64,000 nt of DNA from Flavipsychrobacter sp. GTDB taxonomy: Bacteria; Bacteroidota; Bacteroidia; Chitinophagales; Chitinophagaceae. The DNA lies in the NCBI GenBank assembly GCA_021155965.1, contig JAJNBJ010000006.1, positions 62,001 through 126,000 of the forward strand. Reading direction: 5' to 3'. The notes beneath the pieces were generated by a model, which saw only the letters and a list, made by a program, of their open reading frames with translations, was not told the DNA's origin and made no database searches. Below, piece by piece: positions 18,101 through 28,000 of the stretch. The position numbers and the translations under genes are program-made. Position 1 is the stretch's first letter, and each line of letters opens with the position of its first letter.

Positions 18101-19848
18101 GTATTGGGGAGCGGGTTAACCACAAGCGTCGGCGTGCCTGACATTTGTGTCCAGCAGCCTGTAATGACATCTGTTGCCGTTACAACGTATATTCCCGGAG
18201 TTGAATGAACGCCAAAATCATAGGATGGGCCGCTGCCCATTACAGGAGGGCCATCATTGATACCGTTTATCTGTAACTGGTACCGTATACCAACAGTAGT
18301 GCTGTTCAATTGAACATGCGGGCCCGGGCTGCCTGCGCATATAGTTGAATCGGTTAGGGATACGGTGTGTGATGCAGGTAAGCTGTTAACAATTATTGTT
18401 GCACTGCCGTTCATGTTGCTAATGCAGCCTGTAGCAAGATTGGTGGCAACAACGGTATATATACCGGCTGTGCCATGTATACCAAAATCAAGTGCACTGC
18501 CGGTGCCCCCTATCGACATACCCGTAAAGCTGCCACCCCTGTATAGTTGGTAATTGAGGCCGGCTTGTGAGCCGCTTAAGTTTACGTGATAAGCCGGATC
18601 ACCCGGGCAATAGGCACCGCCGCCCGTAACATTGAATTGTGTTGGCAAGGGATTGATAGCTATGTTAGAAGTACCCGGCAATACAGTATTACATCCTGTA
18701 GCCGGGTTGGTAGCTTTAATGGTATAAGAAGCTGCCATCGTCTGCATGCCAAAGTTCACTGCAGCGCCGGTACCGGGGATAGCAGACCCTACCATTGCAG
18801 TGCCACGAAATAACTGGTAGCTTATACCGGTTTGTGAAGATGGAAGTGTAACAGCAACACCTGACCCTCCTGAGCAATAAGAGCCCATTGAAGGAGAAAT
18901 AGTATAAGCAGTTGGCAGAGGGTTGACACTTACCAGCCTTGTTGTTCTGCAACCTGTTGGCAAGGTATAAGATATGGTTACAGTACCTGCTGTTATCCCG
19001 GCCACTGCGCCCGTTGTAGCGCCTACAGTTGCCACTGACGGGTTACTGCTGCTCCATATACCGCCTGCAGTGCCATCGGCCAGGAAAATAATGTCTGAAA
19101 TACATGCACCTGCAGGGCCGCTGATGGGTGCAGGCAGCGGGTTTACTGTCACATAAGTGCTGGTGATGCAACTGTTGATAGAATAGTAGATCGCAGCAGT
19201 TCCGGCTGATACAGCACTTACGGTGCCGCTTGCTGAGCCAACAGTTGCCACGCCGGGGCTGCTGCTGGTCCATGTGCCGCCTGATACGGGATTGAACAGC
19301 GATGTGGTGTTGCCGGCACATACAGCAGTCATGCCGGTTATAGCCGCAGGCGTTGCGTTAACAGTTACCGGCTGTATGGCAGCACAACCGCCAGCTAAAG
19401 TATACTGGACATCAGCAGAACCTGCTGCTAAGCCGGTAATAACACCAAAGGACGAAATACTGGCCACCGAAGGGTTGGTGGTACTCCATGTGCCGCCTGC
19501 CGTAGGGTTTGTAGCCGGTATGTTGGAGCCAACACACATAGAAGTGAGGCTGCTGATCGCTGCCGGTGAAGGGTTGACCGTTATTGATGTAACAGTATAA
19601 AGCCCCCTGGTGTAGGTAATATTTACCACGCCCGCTGATATACCGGAAACAACTCCGGATGATGAGCCAATAAATGCAATGGAAGTGTTACTGCTGCTCC
19701 AAGTGCCGCCTGCAGAAGTATCGCTAAGTATTATAGTATTACCTGTACAAACAGTTGAAGGGCCTGTAATAGGCCCGATCTGTGCATGGCCGCACAAAGA
19801 AAAAATCAAAACCGCAAGGGTGAGGGTTACGTATCTCATCACATTCAT
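15151..19848 (-). CDS. Secreted multidomain surface protein: BIg2-like units, 8 'YCSGG...YQLY' repeats, Ig-like, carboxypeptidase-regulatory-like domain, T9SS tail
   Basis: ORF 15151..19950; likely start at internal Met (complement of 19846-19848; the next Met at 19837-19839 is also possible) before signal peptide MRYVTLTLAVLIFSLCGHAQ. C-terminus 'IHIYPNPTTGKINIRWAEQTTG...GVYLLSVKGEHLNYTWRLVIEQ'. Confidence 0.88.
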   Translation of the reverse strand: MNVMRYVTLTLAVLIFSLCGHAQIGPITGPSTVCTGNTIILSDTSAGGTWSSSNTSIAFIGSSSGVVSGISAGVVNITYTRGLYTVTSITVNPSPAAISSLTSMCVGSNIPATNPTAGGTWSTTNPSVASISSFGVITGLAAGSADVQYTLAGGCAAIQPVTVNATPAAITGMTAVCAGNTTSLFNPVSGGTWTSSSPGVATVGSASGTVSAVSAGTAAIYYSINSCITSTYVTVNPLPAPISGPAGACISDIIFLADGTAGGIWSSSNPSVATVGATTGAVAGITAGTVTISYTLPTGCRTTRLVSVNPLPTAYTISPSMGSYCSGGSGVAVTLPSSQTGISYQLFRGTAMVGSAIPGTGAAVNFGMQTMAASYTIKATNPATGCNTVLPGTSNIAINPLPTQFNVTGGGAYCPGDPAYHVNLSGSQAGLNYQLYRGGSFTGMSIGGTGSALDFGIHGTAGIYTVVATNLATGCISNMNGSATIIVNSLPASHTVSLTDSTICAGSPGPHVQLNSTTVGIRYQLQINGINDGPPVMGSGPSYDFGVHSTPGIYVVTATDVITGCWTQMSGTPTLVVNPLPNTHSLTSAGSYCSGTSGARINLATSDVGISYQLLNGSLPSGSAMMGTGTVIDFNYHTSGLYSAIATNPVTGCTRSMTGTINVSVNPLPPVYTVSASASTYCSGGAGVMVSLSSSSTGVNYQLYSGSIPVGSVVTGTGSAINFGYQTAYATYTVKATNIASGCTSNMSGTPSIMPVPSPTAYMVMGDGSYCSGGGGINVKLASSQVGTNYWVYQGGLVTGTSLSGTGGTLDFGPRFVAGSYLIKAVNASNGCATWMTDSAVISVKPLPVAYTVTGGGGYCAGDSGVHIRLSGSIIGTNYQLMFGTTAVGLPLAGTGAALDFGLQTVMGTYTVIATDPLVGCPKTMNSSATVVINPAPSIFTVTGGGSYCSGGTGVRIGLGISSPGVTYRMYNGSTLAGTLVGTGSSLDFGLQTSTGVYTVAATNPSGCISSMTGSATVSITPTVTPTVSISTTPDDTLCTGILVTYTAISMNGGAAPTYQWTVNGAVVGTGASYSYLPSNADVVRVSMLSNAACPTPATVTDNVTMTVRPNPSVSGSTRICVGSSTNLTGTPGGVWIPGNPSIANVATIGTTLGVLTGMSMGITTISYSLLGCTSIIVVTVNPVPTVTASSSAAACGGTYNLAANGGVTYSWLPIAGLSCSTCATTIARPMANTNYTVTGTAATGCSSKAAVSVNGNRVSGHISYTGLSSDVFKVWLIHFNPSDSTLTGVDSTYTCMSSGTPYFEFVGKPANTYYVKAKLMGTIPGTSGYIPTYSLSTPYWYNAATATHTNATDSLHINMIYGTVPPGPGFIGGSISSGAGKGTSGSIPAEGMIVYLKDAVSNFILTYTYTDADGNYSFSNIAEGNYVIYPEEFLYNTTPSATIVLSPGADSAKNVRFMQYTTSRRIVPVSVTGVASMKTGAGNIHIYPNPTTGKINIRWAEQTTGTATLSVTNVVGQEVYNTQLNLSQPSGETQANLGNLTNGVYLLSVKGEHLNYTWRLVIEQ

Positions 19849-20004
19849 CTTTGAGGTGACAAAACATAATGGTTTGTTATTAATATGTTGTTTCACCCTC
19901 CATATGTATAAGGCGTAAAAAGTGTCCTTAATGTTAGTACTGTCCGGCATATTTTTTTATTTAATAATACATAACCAGAATATTAATTATCATGTTCTAC
20001 CAGG

Positions 20005-22533
20005 CTAATATCTTTTATTGTTCTTTACGATCATTTTTGTTTTTATTTTATTGCCATGCTCATCAAAAAAAGTTAATAGGTAAACCCCGTTTGGCAAACC
20101 GCTGAAGTCTGCCTGGCTGGTACTTGTTTTTATACTGATCTCCTTGCCATCCAGGCATAAAACCCTGATCGTTACAGGCTTACACCAGTTAATAGATACT
20201 ATTGACTCGACAGGATTGGGGTAAACGCCCAGGTCATCAGGGTTGCAGGTGTAAATTTTTAACTGTGGAGAGGTAGCTGTGCAACCGAACTGGTTCATTA
20301 CGGTAATGGAGTAATCGCCGGTTGCAGCTACATTATATGTATCTGCCTTAGCCCCAGCTATGGGGGTGCCATTAAATATCCATTGGTAGGCGGCAAAGCT
20401 GTCAGCTACATATATAATGCCTTCGTTCTGCGTGATGTTTGGCGTATGAGGCATTGGATAAATCGTTATATATGTTGTTGCTGTATCAATGCCGCAGTGG
20501 TTTGCATAAATGTAACTGATCGTATCATCGCCTGCGGTAATTCCGGTTATTACATTCCCGGACAGAACTGCGTTGCTGTTAGCAAATATCCAAAGGCCAC
20601 CTTCAGGTATTCCTGTTATGATCGTGGTATCGCCGACACAAAACTCCGTTCGTCCCGTGACGATCTGCGCGGATGGTATGGCATCAATGGTCACGACATA
20701 GGTTGCCCGGTTGGTGCATGTGCCGTCAAAAATTGTATAACGCACAGTGTCCCTGCCTTCCTTAAGGCCGGTAAGAACACCAGTTGTTGTAATGCCTGCA
20801 TTGGTATTACTTACGCTCCATGTTCCGCCCGGTAAAGTTTCGGATAGCGTTACGGTTTGTCCGATGCACAACAATGAATCGCCGGAAATTTTTCCTGCAT
20901 CCGGCAGTGCATAAACCGTGAGTGTTTTTGTAGTGAATACGGAACCGCATACATTGGTGAGCGTATAGGTGATGGTCACTGATCCGCCTGATTGCCCTGT
21001 TACTACGCCATTGGATACAACTGCATTCAGATTGCTGGCGCTCCATGTGCCGCCGCCTTCGTTGTTAGTTAAAGTAATAGAGGCGGCCACACATACCGAT
21101 GATGGCCCTTCGATGACGCCCGGATAAGTCAATGCCGATTTTACGGTCAGGTAGACTTTTGTGAAGCTGGTATCGAGGCCATTCGTCACATTTATCACGA
21201 AGCTATCGTTGCCGGTGTAATGCATATTTGGTGAGTATGCAAGGCCTACGGGCAGGTTATAGCCGCCGGAAGAAACCTGGGTGAACGAAGAAAACGACAA
21301 CGAGCCGTGTACAGGAGGTGTGCCGACTGTCCAGAGATCTGTCTTGCCTGATGTGCGGTCAACAACCGCTAAAAGAGAATCAAGCTGAATGGAACCATTC
21401 TCACAAACATCTGCGTGTTGCGACCTGCCATTGTAAAAGGACAGCACTTTATGAATAACACGTACGCGTGCATTGTCCATGTCTGTAAAAAATATTTTTC
21501 CGCTGTCGTCTACGACCGCAGCTACCGGCCTGTATAACTGGGTAGCAGTTGCTGCAAGACTATCGCGATTAAAACCGGTTACTCCTGTGCCGCATATCGT
21601 GGTAATAATGCCGGCCCTGTTTACTTTCCTTATCCGTTCGTTCCTTCCGTCGGCAATGATCATGTTTCCCGCGTTGTCAATAAAAACACCTGTGGGTCTA
21701 TTAAGCCAGGCCGAGGTGGCAGGAATATTATCCCCGTTATACCCTTCTGTACCATTGCCTGCAACCGTAGTAATGATGCCAGCAGCGTCTACTTTCCTTA
21801 TGCAGCTATTGCCACCAGAGCCGGCATCGCAGATGTAGAGATTGCCCGCATTATCGGCATGCAACCCATAGGTGTAGCCAAGGCGCGCATATATTGCCAG
21901 CCCGCCATCACCAGAATAACCGAAAGTATCAAACCCCGCAACGGTACTTATGATGCCGGAGGGAGTTATTTTACGGATATTAAATGCATTCTGGTCGCCA
22001 ACATAAATGTTTCCGGCAGCATCTAAAGCAATCCCGACCGGCCTCATAAATTGCGCATTGACTGCCGGACCTCCGTCGCCACCTTTGCCGTATGTTCCGT
22101 CACCAGCAATTGTTGTAATAATGCCTGAAGTGTTTACTTTCCGGATTCTTTTGTTGGTCTGGTCAGCAATGTAGATATTGCCCGGCCCATCAACGGCAAT
22201 TCCCCAATTTGTATGCAGCTTGGCATTAGTAGCCAGTCCACCATCTCCGCTGAACCCTGCTGTTCCGTTACCTGCAACAGTAGTAATGATGCCGGTGCTG
22301 TGGTGTATCTTTCTTACGCAATAATTAAACTGATCGTTGATATAAATATTACCTGCTGCATCTCGTGCGATAGTTGTAGTAGAATCAAATGTTGCTGCCG
22401 CAGCAGGACCACCGTCTCCGCTATAACCTGTTAGACCATTGCCGGCAATGGTGTAAACCACCTGCCCTTTCAACTGAAATGGGCAAATAGCTAGCACCAC
22501 CATCCAGAGCAATAGGAATAGGTTACGCTTCAT
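20005..22533 (-). CDS. Secreted NHL-repeat (beta-propeller) protein with BIg2/PKD-like Ig domains and T9SS tail
   Basis: 842-aa ORF; signal peptide MKRNLFLLLWMVVLAICPFQLKGQ; repeats 'GIITTVAGNGTAGFSGDGGLATNAKL..GIAVDGPGNIYIADQTNKRIRKV' characteristic of NHL propellers; 'GGTWSASNLNAVVSNGVVTGQSGGSVTITYT' Ig units; 'LGVYPNPVESIVSINW' tail. Confidence 0.9.
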   Translation of the reverse strand: MKRNLFLLLWMVVLAICPFQLKGQVVYTIAGNGLTGYSGDGGPAAAATFDSTTTIARDAAGNIYINDQFNYCVRKIHHSTGIITTVAGNGTAGFSGDGGLATNAKLHTNWGIAVDGPGNIYIADQTNKRIRKVNTSGIITTIAGDGTYGKGGDGGPAVNAQFMRPVGIALDAAGNIYVGDQNAFNIRKITPSGIISTVAGFDTFGYSGDGGLAIYARLGYTYGLHADNAGNLYICDAGSGGNSCIRKVDAAGIITTVAGNGTEGYNGDNIPATSAWLNRPTGVFIDNAGNMIIADGRNERIRKVNRAGIITTICGTGVTGFNRDSLAATATQLYRPVAAVVDDSGKIFFTDMDNARVRVIHKVLSFYNGRSQHADVCENGSIQLDSLLAVVDRTSGKTDLWTVGTPPVHGSLSFSSFTQVSSGGYNLPVGLAYSPNMHYTGNDSFVINVTNGLDTSFTKVYLTVKSALTYPGVIEGPSSVCVAASITLTNNEGGGTWSASNLNAVVSNGVVTGQSGGSVTITYTLTNVCGSVFTTKTLTVYALPDAGKISGDSLLCIGQTVTLSETLPGGTWSVSNTNAGITTTGVLTGLKEGRDTVRYTIFDGTCTNRATYVVTIDAIPSAQIVTGRTEFCVGDTTIITGIPEGGLWIFANSNAVLSGNVITGITAGDDTISYIYANHCGIDTATTYITIYPMPHTPNITQNEGIIYVADSFAAYQWIFNGTPIAGAKADTYNVAATGDYSITVMNQFGCTATSPQLKIYTCNPDDLGVYPNPVESIVSINWCKPVTIRVLCLDGKEISIKTSTSQADFSGLPNGVYLLTFFDEHGNKIKTKMIVKNNKRY

Positions 22534-22601
22534 ACCTCTATTTTAATCATTTTTTCACAATAATTACACATTCGGTTAATGATTTTTAGCTGGTGAAAGA
22601 G

Positions 22602-22640
22602 AAAAAAATAACCCCTCAGTTTCGTGAGGGGTTATTTTTT
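22602..22640 (-). terminator. Rho-independent terminator, possibly bidirectional, downstream of the 22680-24182 gene
   Basis: AAAAAATAACCCCTCA-GTTTCG-TGAGGGGTTATTTTTT. Confidence 0.85.
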
Positions 22641-22679
22641 AGATCAGCGATCGGAAAAGACAGGTGTGCTATAGGATCA

Positions 22680-24182
22680 TCATTTGGTTATTTTATAACC
22701 AATGGATAGGCGGAAATAGGGCGCTGATAGGGGAGCGTTTATGTTATAGCCTCCTTTATAGTCGGCTTTTGACGGGGTTTGCTGAATGAGGGCATCAATC
22801 ACCAGTTTTTTGCTGAGTTGATAATTAACACCAACCATGTAGCCAACATCCAAACGGCTGCCCGATTGAGCGGGTTTCATTGGCCCACTGTAGTTGGCTA
22901 TGTCTTCGCCTGTGTATTCTATACCCATTGAAGGCACAGGTACCGGCAAGGTGGAGGAGAGTACTGTATCCTTGTAAGAACGTGTAATATCCTTTTGTGT
23001 GTATGTGTTTTCTTTTATGGTGGTGAGCTTGCTGTATACCATGTTCACGCCACCATACACTGCGGTTCTCTTGCCTATTTTATATTGTACCGTTACAGGC
23101 AGCTCGAACTGAACAGAAGTACCGCCGATCTTATTTGTCTTAACGATCGAGTCGTGTTTTTGTGTGTATGTGTAAATGTTGCGGTGGAGGAAAATTATCT
23201 CTGTGCCTGAAACATAACTTAGATTTTTGTACTCAGAAGTGACCTTTGCATCTTCAGGGTTGGCATAATAATAGGTTTGTGTGTTGCCGATCTGCCGCTC
23301 GCGCACGGATGCTATTTTCACCGCTGGCTGAGTCATGATGGAGAACTTAGGAGAAAGGTTGTACTGAAGATAGGGCGCCACCACTGCTTTCTGTGCAGCA
23401 TCGGCTGAGAAGCCCCCCTCATAACCCATCTTCACACCGGCTTCGAACCGTGGGAAGATGGGCTTGTGTTTGGCAGTGTTGCTCTTCGCAACAGTACCAG
23501 ATGGGGTTTTGGTACTTTCTTTCTTATCAGTACCTGCGGGTTTTGTCGGCTGTTGTACGACTGATAGGGTCGTATTGGGGCTGGCAGCATTAATATTTTG
23601 GTTTTCGGTTTCGTTTTCTGGTGCGGGGTTCGCAGTGTTTTTGTTGTTAGATGTGGTGTATTGATAGGTTTCTTCAGTAGCGTTTACGGGTGTAGCTTTC
23701 TTGTCATAGTTACGGGTTCTGTGATTGTTCTTATTGTTCTTTGTATTTGCTGAAGCAATTTGCTTAGCGCGTTTATTATAAGGATTGTTTGATGGTTTGT
23801 TTGCTGATATGCTTTCTTCGTTTGCAGCAACGGATGGTGTGGTAATATTTGTACTGGTAGTTTGATTAGATGTGGTTACTGTATTATTAGCCTGCGTTGT
23901 TTGAGGTGCTATTGTTGTTTGGTTACGAACTGCAGATACAGGTTGTACGCTTGTATCTGTATTATTGTTCATTTTCTGAACGCCCACATACACGCCAAGC
24001 ATCACGATAGAGGAAATGATGGCTGTGTGTATAAGCCAGCGGTAAGGTGATGTTACCGGTGCGGGGGCCAGCCCATCAAGGCGGCTTTCCAGCGCCTCCC
24101 ATACATCCGGGGGCGGTGTTTCCCTGTACCTGCCCAACTTTTCCTTGAAAAAGTTGTCAATATGTTTTCGATAGTTACTCAT
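22680..24182 (-). CDS. Putative membrane-spanning anti-sigma-like protein with C-terminal outer-membrane beta-barrel-like domain (Dma-like candidate)
   Basis: 500-aa ORF: charged N-terminus 'MSNYRKHIDNFFKEKLGRYRETPPPDVWEALESRLDG', one TM helix 'WLIHTAIISSIVMLGVYVGV', long N/T/K-rich linker, then beta-rich 'FEAGVKMGYEGG...LSKKLVIDALIQQ...YFRLSIGYKITK' barrel-like C-terminus. Directly downstream of an ECF sigma gene. Confidence 0.75.
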   Translation of the reverse strand: MSNYRKHIDNFFKEKLGRYRETPPPDVWEALESRLDGLAPAPVTSPYRWLIHTAIISSIVMLGVYVGVQKMNNNTDTSVQPVSAVRNQTTIAPQTTQANNTVTTSNQTTSTNITTPSVAANEESISANKPSNNPYNKRAKQIASANTKNNKNNHRTRNYDKKATPVNATEETYQYTTSNNKNTANPAPENETENQNINAASPNTTLSVVQQPTKPAGTDKKESTKTPSGTVAKSNTAKHKPIFPRFEAGVKMGYEGGFSADAAQKAVVAPYLQYNLSPKFSIMTQPAVKIASVRERQIGNTQTYYYANPEDAKVTSEYKNLSYVSGTEIIFLHRNIYTYTQKHDSIVKTNKIGGTSVQFELPVTVQYKIGKRTAVYGGVNMVYSKLTTIKENTYTQKDITRSYKDTVLSSTLPVPVPSMGIEYTGEDIANYSGPMKPAQSGSRLDVGYMVGVNYQLSKKLVIDALIQQTPSKADYKGGYNINAPLSAPYFRLSIGYKITK

Positions 24183-24192
24183 TACTTTACTT

Positions 24193-24726
24193 TTATTTCA
24201 ACAACTGGTTTATTTTCTCTTTCAATCTTCTGCGGGCATCGTTCAAATGCCAGCGGCAATTATTTTGTTTTAAGTTCAGCATTTTGGCAATCTCTTTATG
24301 CGAGTAGTTCTCAAATACAAATAAGTTGAAAACTTCTTTCTGAGCTGCCGGCAATGTGTCAATGACCTTTAATAATTCTTTGTGTGATAACTTTTCTACC
24401 TGTTCACTATTTATATATGCATCATCTTCTTCTACCTCTTTTACCTGTTCATCTTTTACATTCCGCCTGAAGTGGTCTGTTACCGCGTGAACCACTATCC
24501 TCCGTATCCACCCTTCGAATGATCCCTGGAATGAGTATTGCCCCAAGTCACGAAACACTTTAAAAAACGCATCATTTAAGATCTCTTTGGATACGGCTTC
24601 ATCATTATAAACGTACTTTTTAATAGTACCGTAGGCTTCGGGTGAATATAGGTCGTATAGCTTTTTTTGTGCGCTCCTTGAGTGTGCAATACAATCCTTG
24701 ATCAGTTTATTGAGATCGTCTGCCAT
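24193..24726 (-). CDS. RNA polymerase sigma-70 factor, ECF subfamily
   Basis: ORF 24193..24795; likely start at MADDLNKLIKDCIAHSRSAQKKLYDLYSP; region 2 'NDAFFKVFRDLGQYSFQGSFEGWIRRIVVHAVTDHFRR', region 4 'LPAAQKEVFNLFVFENYSHKEIAKMLNLKQNNCRWHLNDARRRLKEKI'. Confidence 0.93.
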   Translation of the reverse strand: MADDLNKLIKDCIAHSRSAQKKLYDLYSPEAYGTIKKYVYNDEAVSKEILNDAFFKVFRDLGQYSFQGSFEGWIRRIVVHAVTDHFRRNVKDEQVKEVEEDDAYINSEQVEKLSHKELLKVIDTLPAAQKEVFNLFVFENYSHKEIAKMLNLKQNNCRWHLNDARRRLKEKINQLLK

Positions 24727-24952
24727 AGCAGGACTCTTTTCTGATGCAGGAAAGTGAGTGCTTACGTGTAAAGTTTTAGGCAATGCGCTGGTCAAGTTTG
24801 GCTATTTCTACATTTCTTAAATTTTTCAAAGTTCAAACGCTCAGGGTCCCACACTTATATAGGCGTTTGTACAGCTAAAAATGTTAGAGTTGCAAAAATA
24901 TATTTTTTAAAACTATGTATTTATCTATTCCACAATTCATTAAAAACCTCAT

Positions 24953-24984
24953 CCAACCCTCTCAACAAAGTGGAGGGGTTGGAT
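24953..24984 (-). terminator. Possible terminator downstream of the 25015-29151 gene
   Basis: ATCCAACCCTC...GGGGTTGGAT inverted repeat; minus-strand T-tract nearby. Confidence 0.5.
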
Positions 24985-25014
24985 ATATGCTAAATATTAT
25001 AGATAGGAAAGGTG

Positions 25015-28000
25015 TTATTCTACAATAAACCGGAAGGCAGTATTTTCTGTTCCCGATCTAAGGTTCAACAGGTACATCCCGTTGGACATTATATTATCTG
25101 GTTGTATTTGTTCATTAATAAGGCCATTGCTAACAGGGATATTTTTCCGGTAGACTACCTGGCCCAGTGAATTAATTATTTCTATCCAAACTTCTCCGTT
25201 ACTCAAATTCCCGATCTTACCCCTGATGGTAAAGGCGCCTTTGTTTGGGTTGGGAAAGAGTGCCATCTCCGCTTTTTGCCCCAGGGCTTTTATGCCAACA
25301 TTACCTACCGTAACAATAAATGAATTGAACGTGGACAGCTTGCAAAGGTCTGTGCCGGTGGCGACACAGGTAACAGAGTCGTTGTTTGCCAGGGTATTGG
25401 TGATGAATGTATCGGATGTTGCGCCAGGAACCGGGGTGCCATTCAACAGCCATTGGTAAGTGGGTATAGGCCCACCACCCGGTACCGTAGCTACGAAAGT
25501 ATCGGCCATGCCGGGGCCAATGAACAGGCCAGGGTATGCATTGAGGATAACGGGGGGTATGTATGGTGCTACCACATTCAGGATGATGAGACCAGTAGCG
25601 GTATCGGGTGCAGGACAAACAGCATTGCTGGTGAGTTTAACAGAAAGCACATCGCCATTGGTGGGCGACGGATAACTGAATGAACTGCCTGTACCTGAAT
25701 TAATACCATTCAACTTCCATTGATAAGCCGGAGATGTGCCGCCATTAACGGGGGTTGCACCAAAAGTAGGTGTAGTACCCTCACAAATAGTATCGCCGGT
25801 GCTGCCGGTTGGCGTTATGCTAACTGCAGGGACAACTGTAGGGTTGATGGTGAGCGGTTTGGTTACTGAACGTGAGCCGCATGAGTTGGAGGTAGTATAA
25901 CTGATGGTATTTGTACCGGCAGAGACGCCCGTGACGAGGCCAAGTGTATTTACCGAAGCAGTGCTGTTGGCACGGGACCATGTGCCGCCAAGGCTGAGGC
26001 TGTTGAACTGCACCTGTTTGCCACTGCATACATTGGTTGGGCCTGTAATTGGGCTGATGCCAATGGTAACACCTGCATAGTTGGTGACAACAGGCTCGTT
26101 ATCATCAAAATAAATGCTGGCGCGGTTTGATAAAACTGTGCCATCCGGTAGGCCTGGTTTCGCATTTACTGTAAATACTACGTTCCCTTTGCAAACATCA
26201 TGATGTGAACTGTCTGGCAGCATAATATTCGGGAAATCGAATTTTACTATAGCACGCGAACCCCAGTTAACTATAGATATGTTTACAGGGTCGGATGAAG
26301 AAACAAGCTTTATTGTTTTGGGATTAACATTGGAGGGCAGGGTATCCAGTACAGCAATGTTATGTGCGGTATCATTACCCATGTTCTCGAAGTCGATGGT
26401 GTATTTCAATTTTGTGCAGGGGAGCACCAGGCCGCCCGGATAAACTGTGATCTGATTGGGGTCGTACGAGGCATTGACAGTGTCGATACGCGTGAAATAG
26501 TTATTAGTAGTATCCACATCGCCTGATGTCGGTGTGATGCGATAGGTAGTTAATACAGTATCGCCAACGGTATGCATAGGGCCCGGGTTGGTGAGCGTAT
26601 AACTAATAGAGTTGACATAAGAACCGATATAAACGGTGAGTGGATTGATACGCCATGTAACTGTATGGCCTGATATGGAGTGCGGAGCGGGAGATGAACT
26701 GACGAAGTCGTACTTGGGGTTTATATTCATGGTTATATATGCATCCTGCGGTGAGCAATATGTGTTACGCACCAATATTGCCCCGTTGGCGCCGCGCCGC
26801 GCACAGTTTTGGTGTGTGTTTGAAAAACCAAGGTCATAAGCTGTGGTGGCAGAGCAGTTGAAGCCAATGAGCTTCTGCGGATAGGTGTTTGTATAGCTGG
26901 TGATGGTATCGTAAATAATGCCTGTTGAAGGGCAGGTGAGATGAATACCTGTATCGTGGGCAATTACCCTGAAACGGTATACGGTGCCCGTATCACCAAG
27001 TGCCCTGTAGTGAAAACTGTAGTTGGCATATATAGTATCAATATGCACGCCATTTGAATCCACCTCGGTGGCTATGCTATGGTTAAGGTAGCCCGCATCA
27101 TCGTTGAGGCAGTTATTATTTATATCGTAGAAGAAACGCACTGAAAGTGTGCGGCAATGATTGTAGGCAACAGAGGTAGTAATTGAGTCTTGTGCGATGG
27201 TGCCATCATACAAAACCTGTTTTACAGTGTAGGTGCCCGGATAACTGTACTGATGAAATACTCCATGAGCGCCCGATGAATCTGAGTAATGAGTTAACAT
27301 ACTGCTATCAGATGTCCCGTCACCATAGTAAGACTTTACTTTAGAATTCAGGCCAACCCCGCATGTGCGGATGTCGAAATGTGGTCCATTGCAGAAATAT
27401 GAAGGTGTGTTTGTGACATAATGTGAAGTGATGCTGTTATATACATCCACGCGTGTTACTGATGAGTAGGCGGACAATGCAGTAGAATAGCAACTGAGCC
27501 TGCAGCGGTACCATGTTCTAGCCTGGGGATGAACTATTATCCGGTCGAAACTGCCACCAGGCACATTGTACCATGCGATGCTATCGGAAGAGTATTGCCA
27601 TTGGTGTATGATGCCACAGGTAGTTGTTGCGCCGGTAAGGTAGAGTGTATCGGCCTTGCCGCTGCAGTGGAAAGAGAAAGAGGCATTCGCGGTGCCGCCT
27701 ACCGGGGTGCCGGTGCATGATGAACTGACTGTTACGGTGCGGGTAGAAGCGCAGCCTGTGGAAGTGGAGGTGCTGGTGATGATGGCAGTGCCCGGGATAT
27801 TGCCTGTAACAACGCCAGTGTAAGACCCTACGCTTGCAACAGTTGGGTTGCTGCTTGTCCAGGTACCCCCTGTTGGGCCTGCGCTGGCAGTAATGAGCAT
27901 GATAGTATCTGAAACACAGAGAGCCGATCCCCCGCTGATAACAGGGGTGGGGTCTATAGCCATTATGGTTGTCCTGCTGCACCCGGCCACTGTATAGCTT

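Noticed and set aside
27581-27982. Minus-strand 133-aa ORF inside the 1378-aa gene
   Set aside because: Alternate frame of a well-supported gene with repeat-derived composition.
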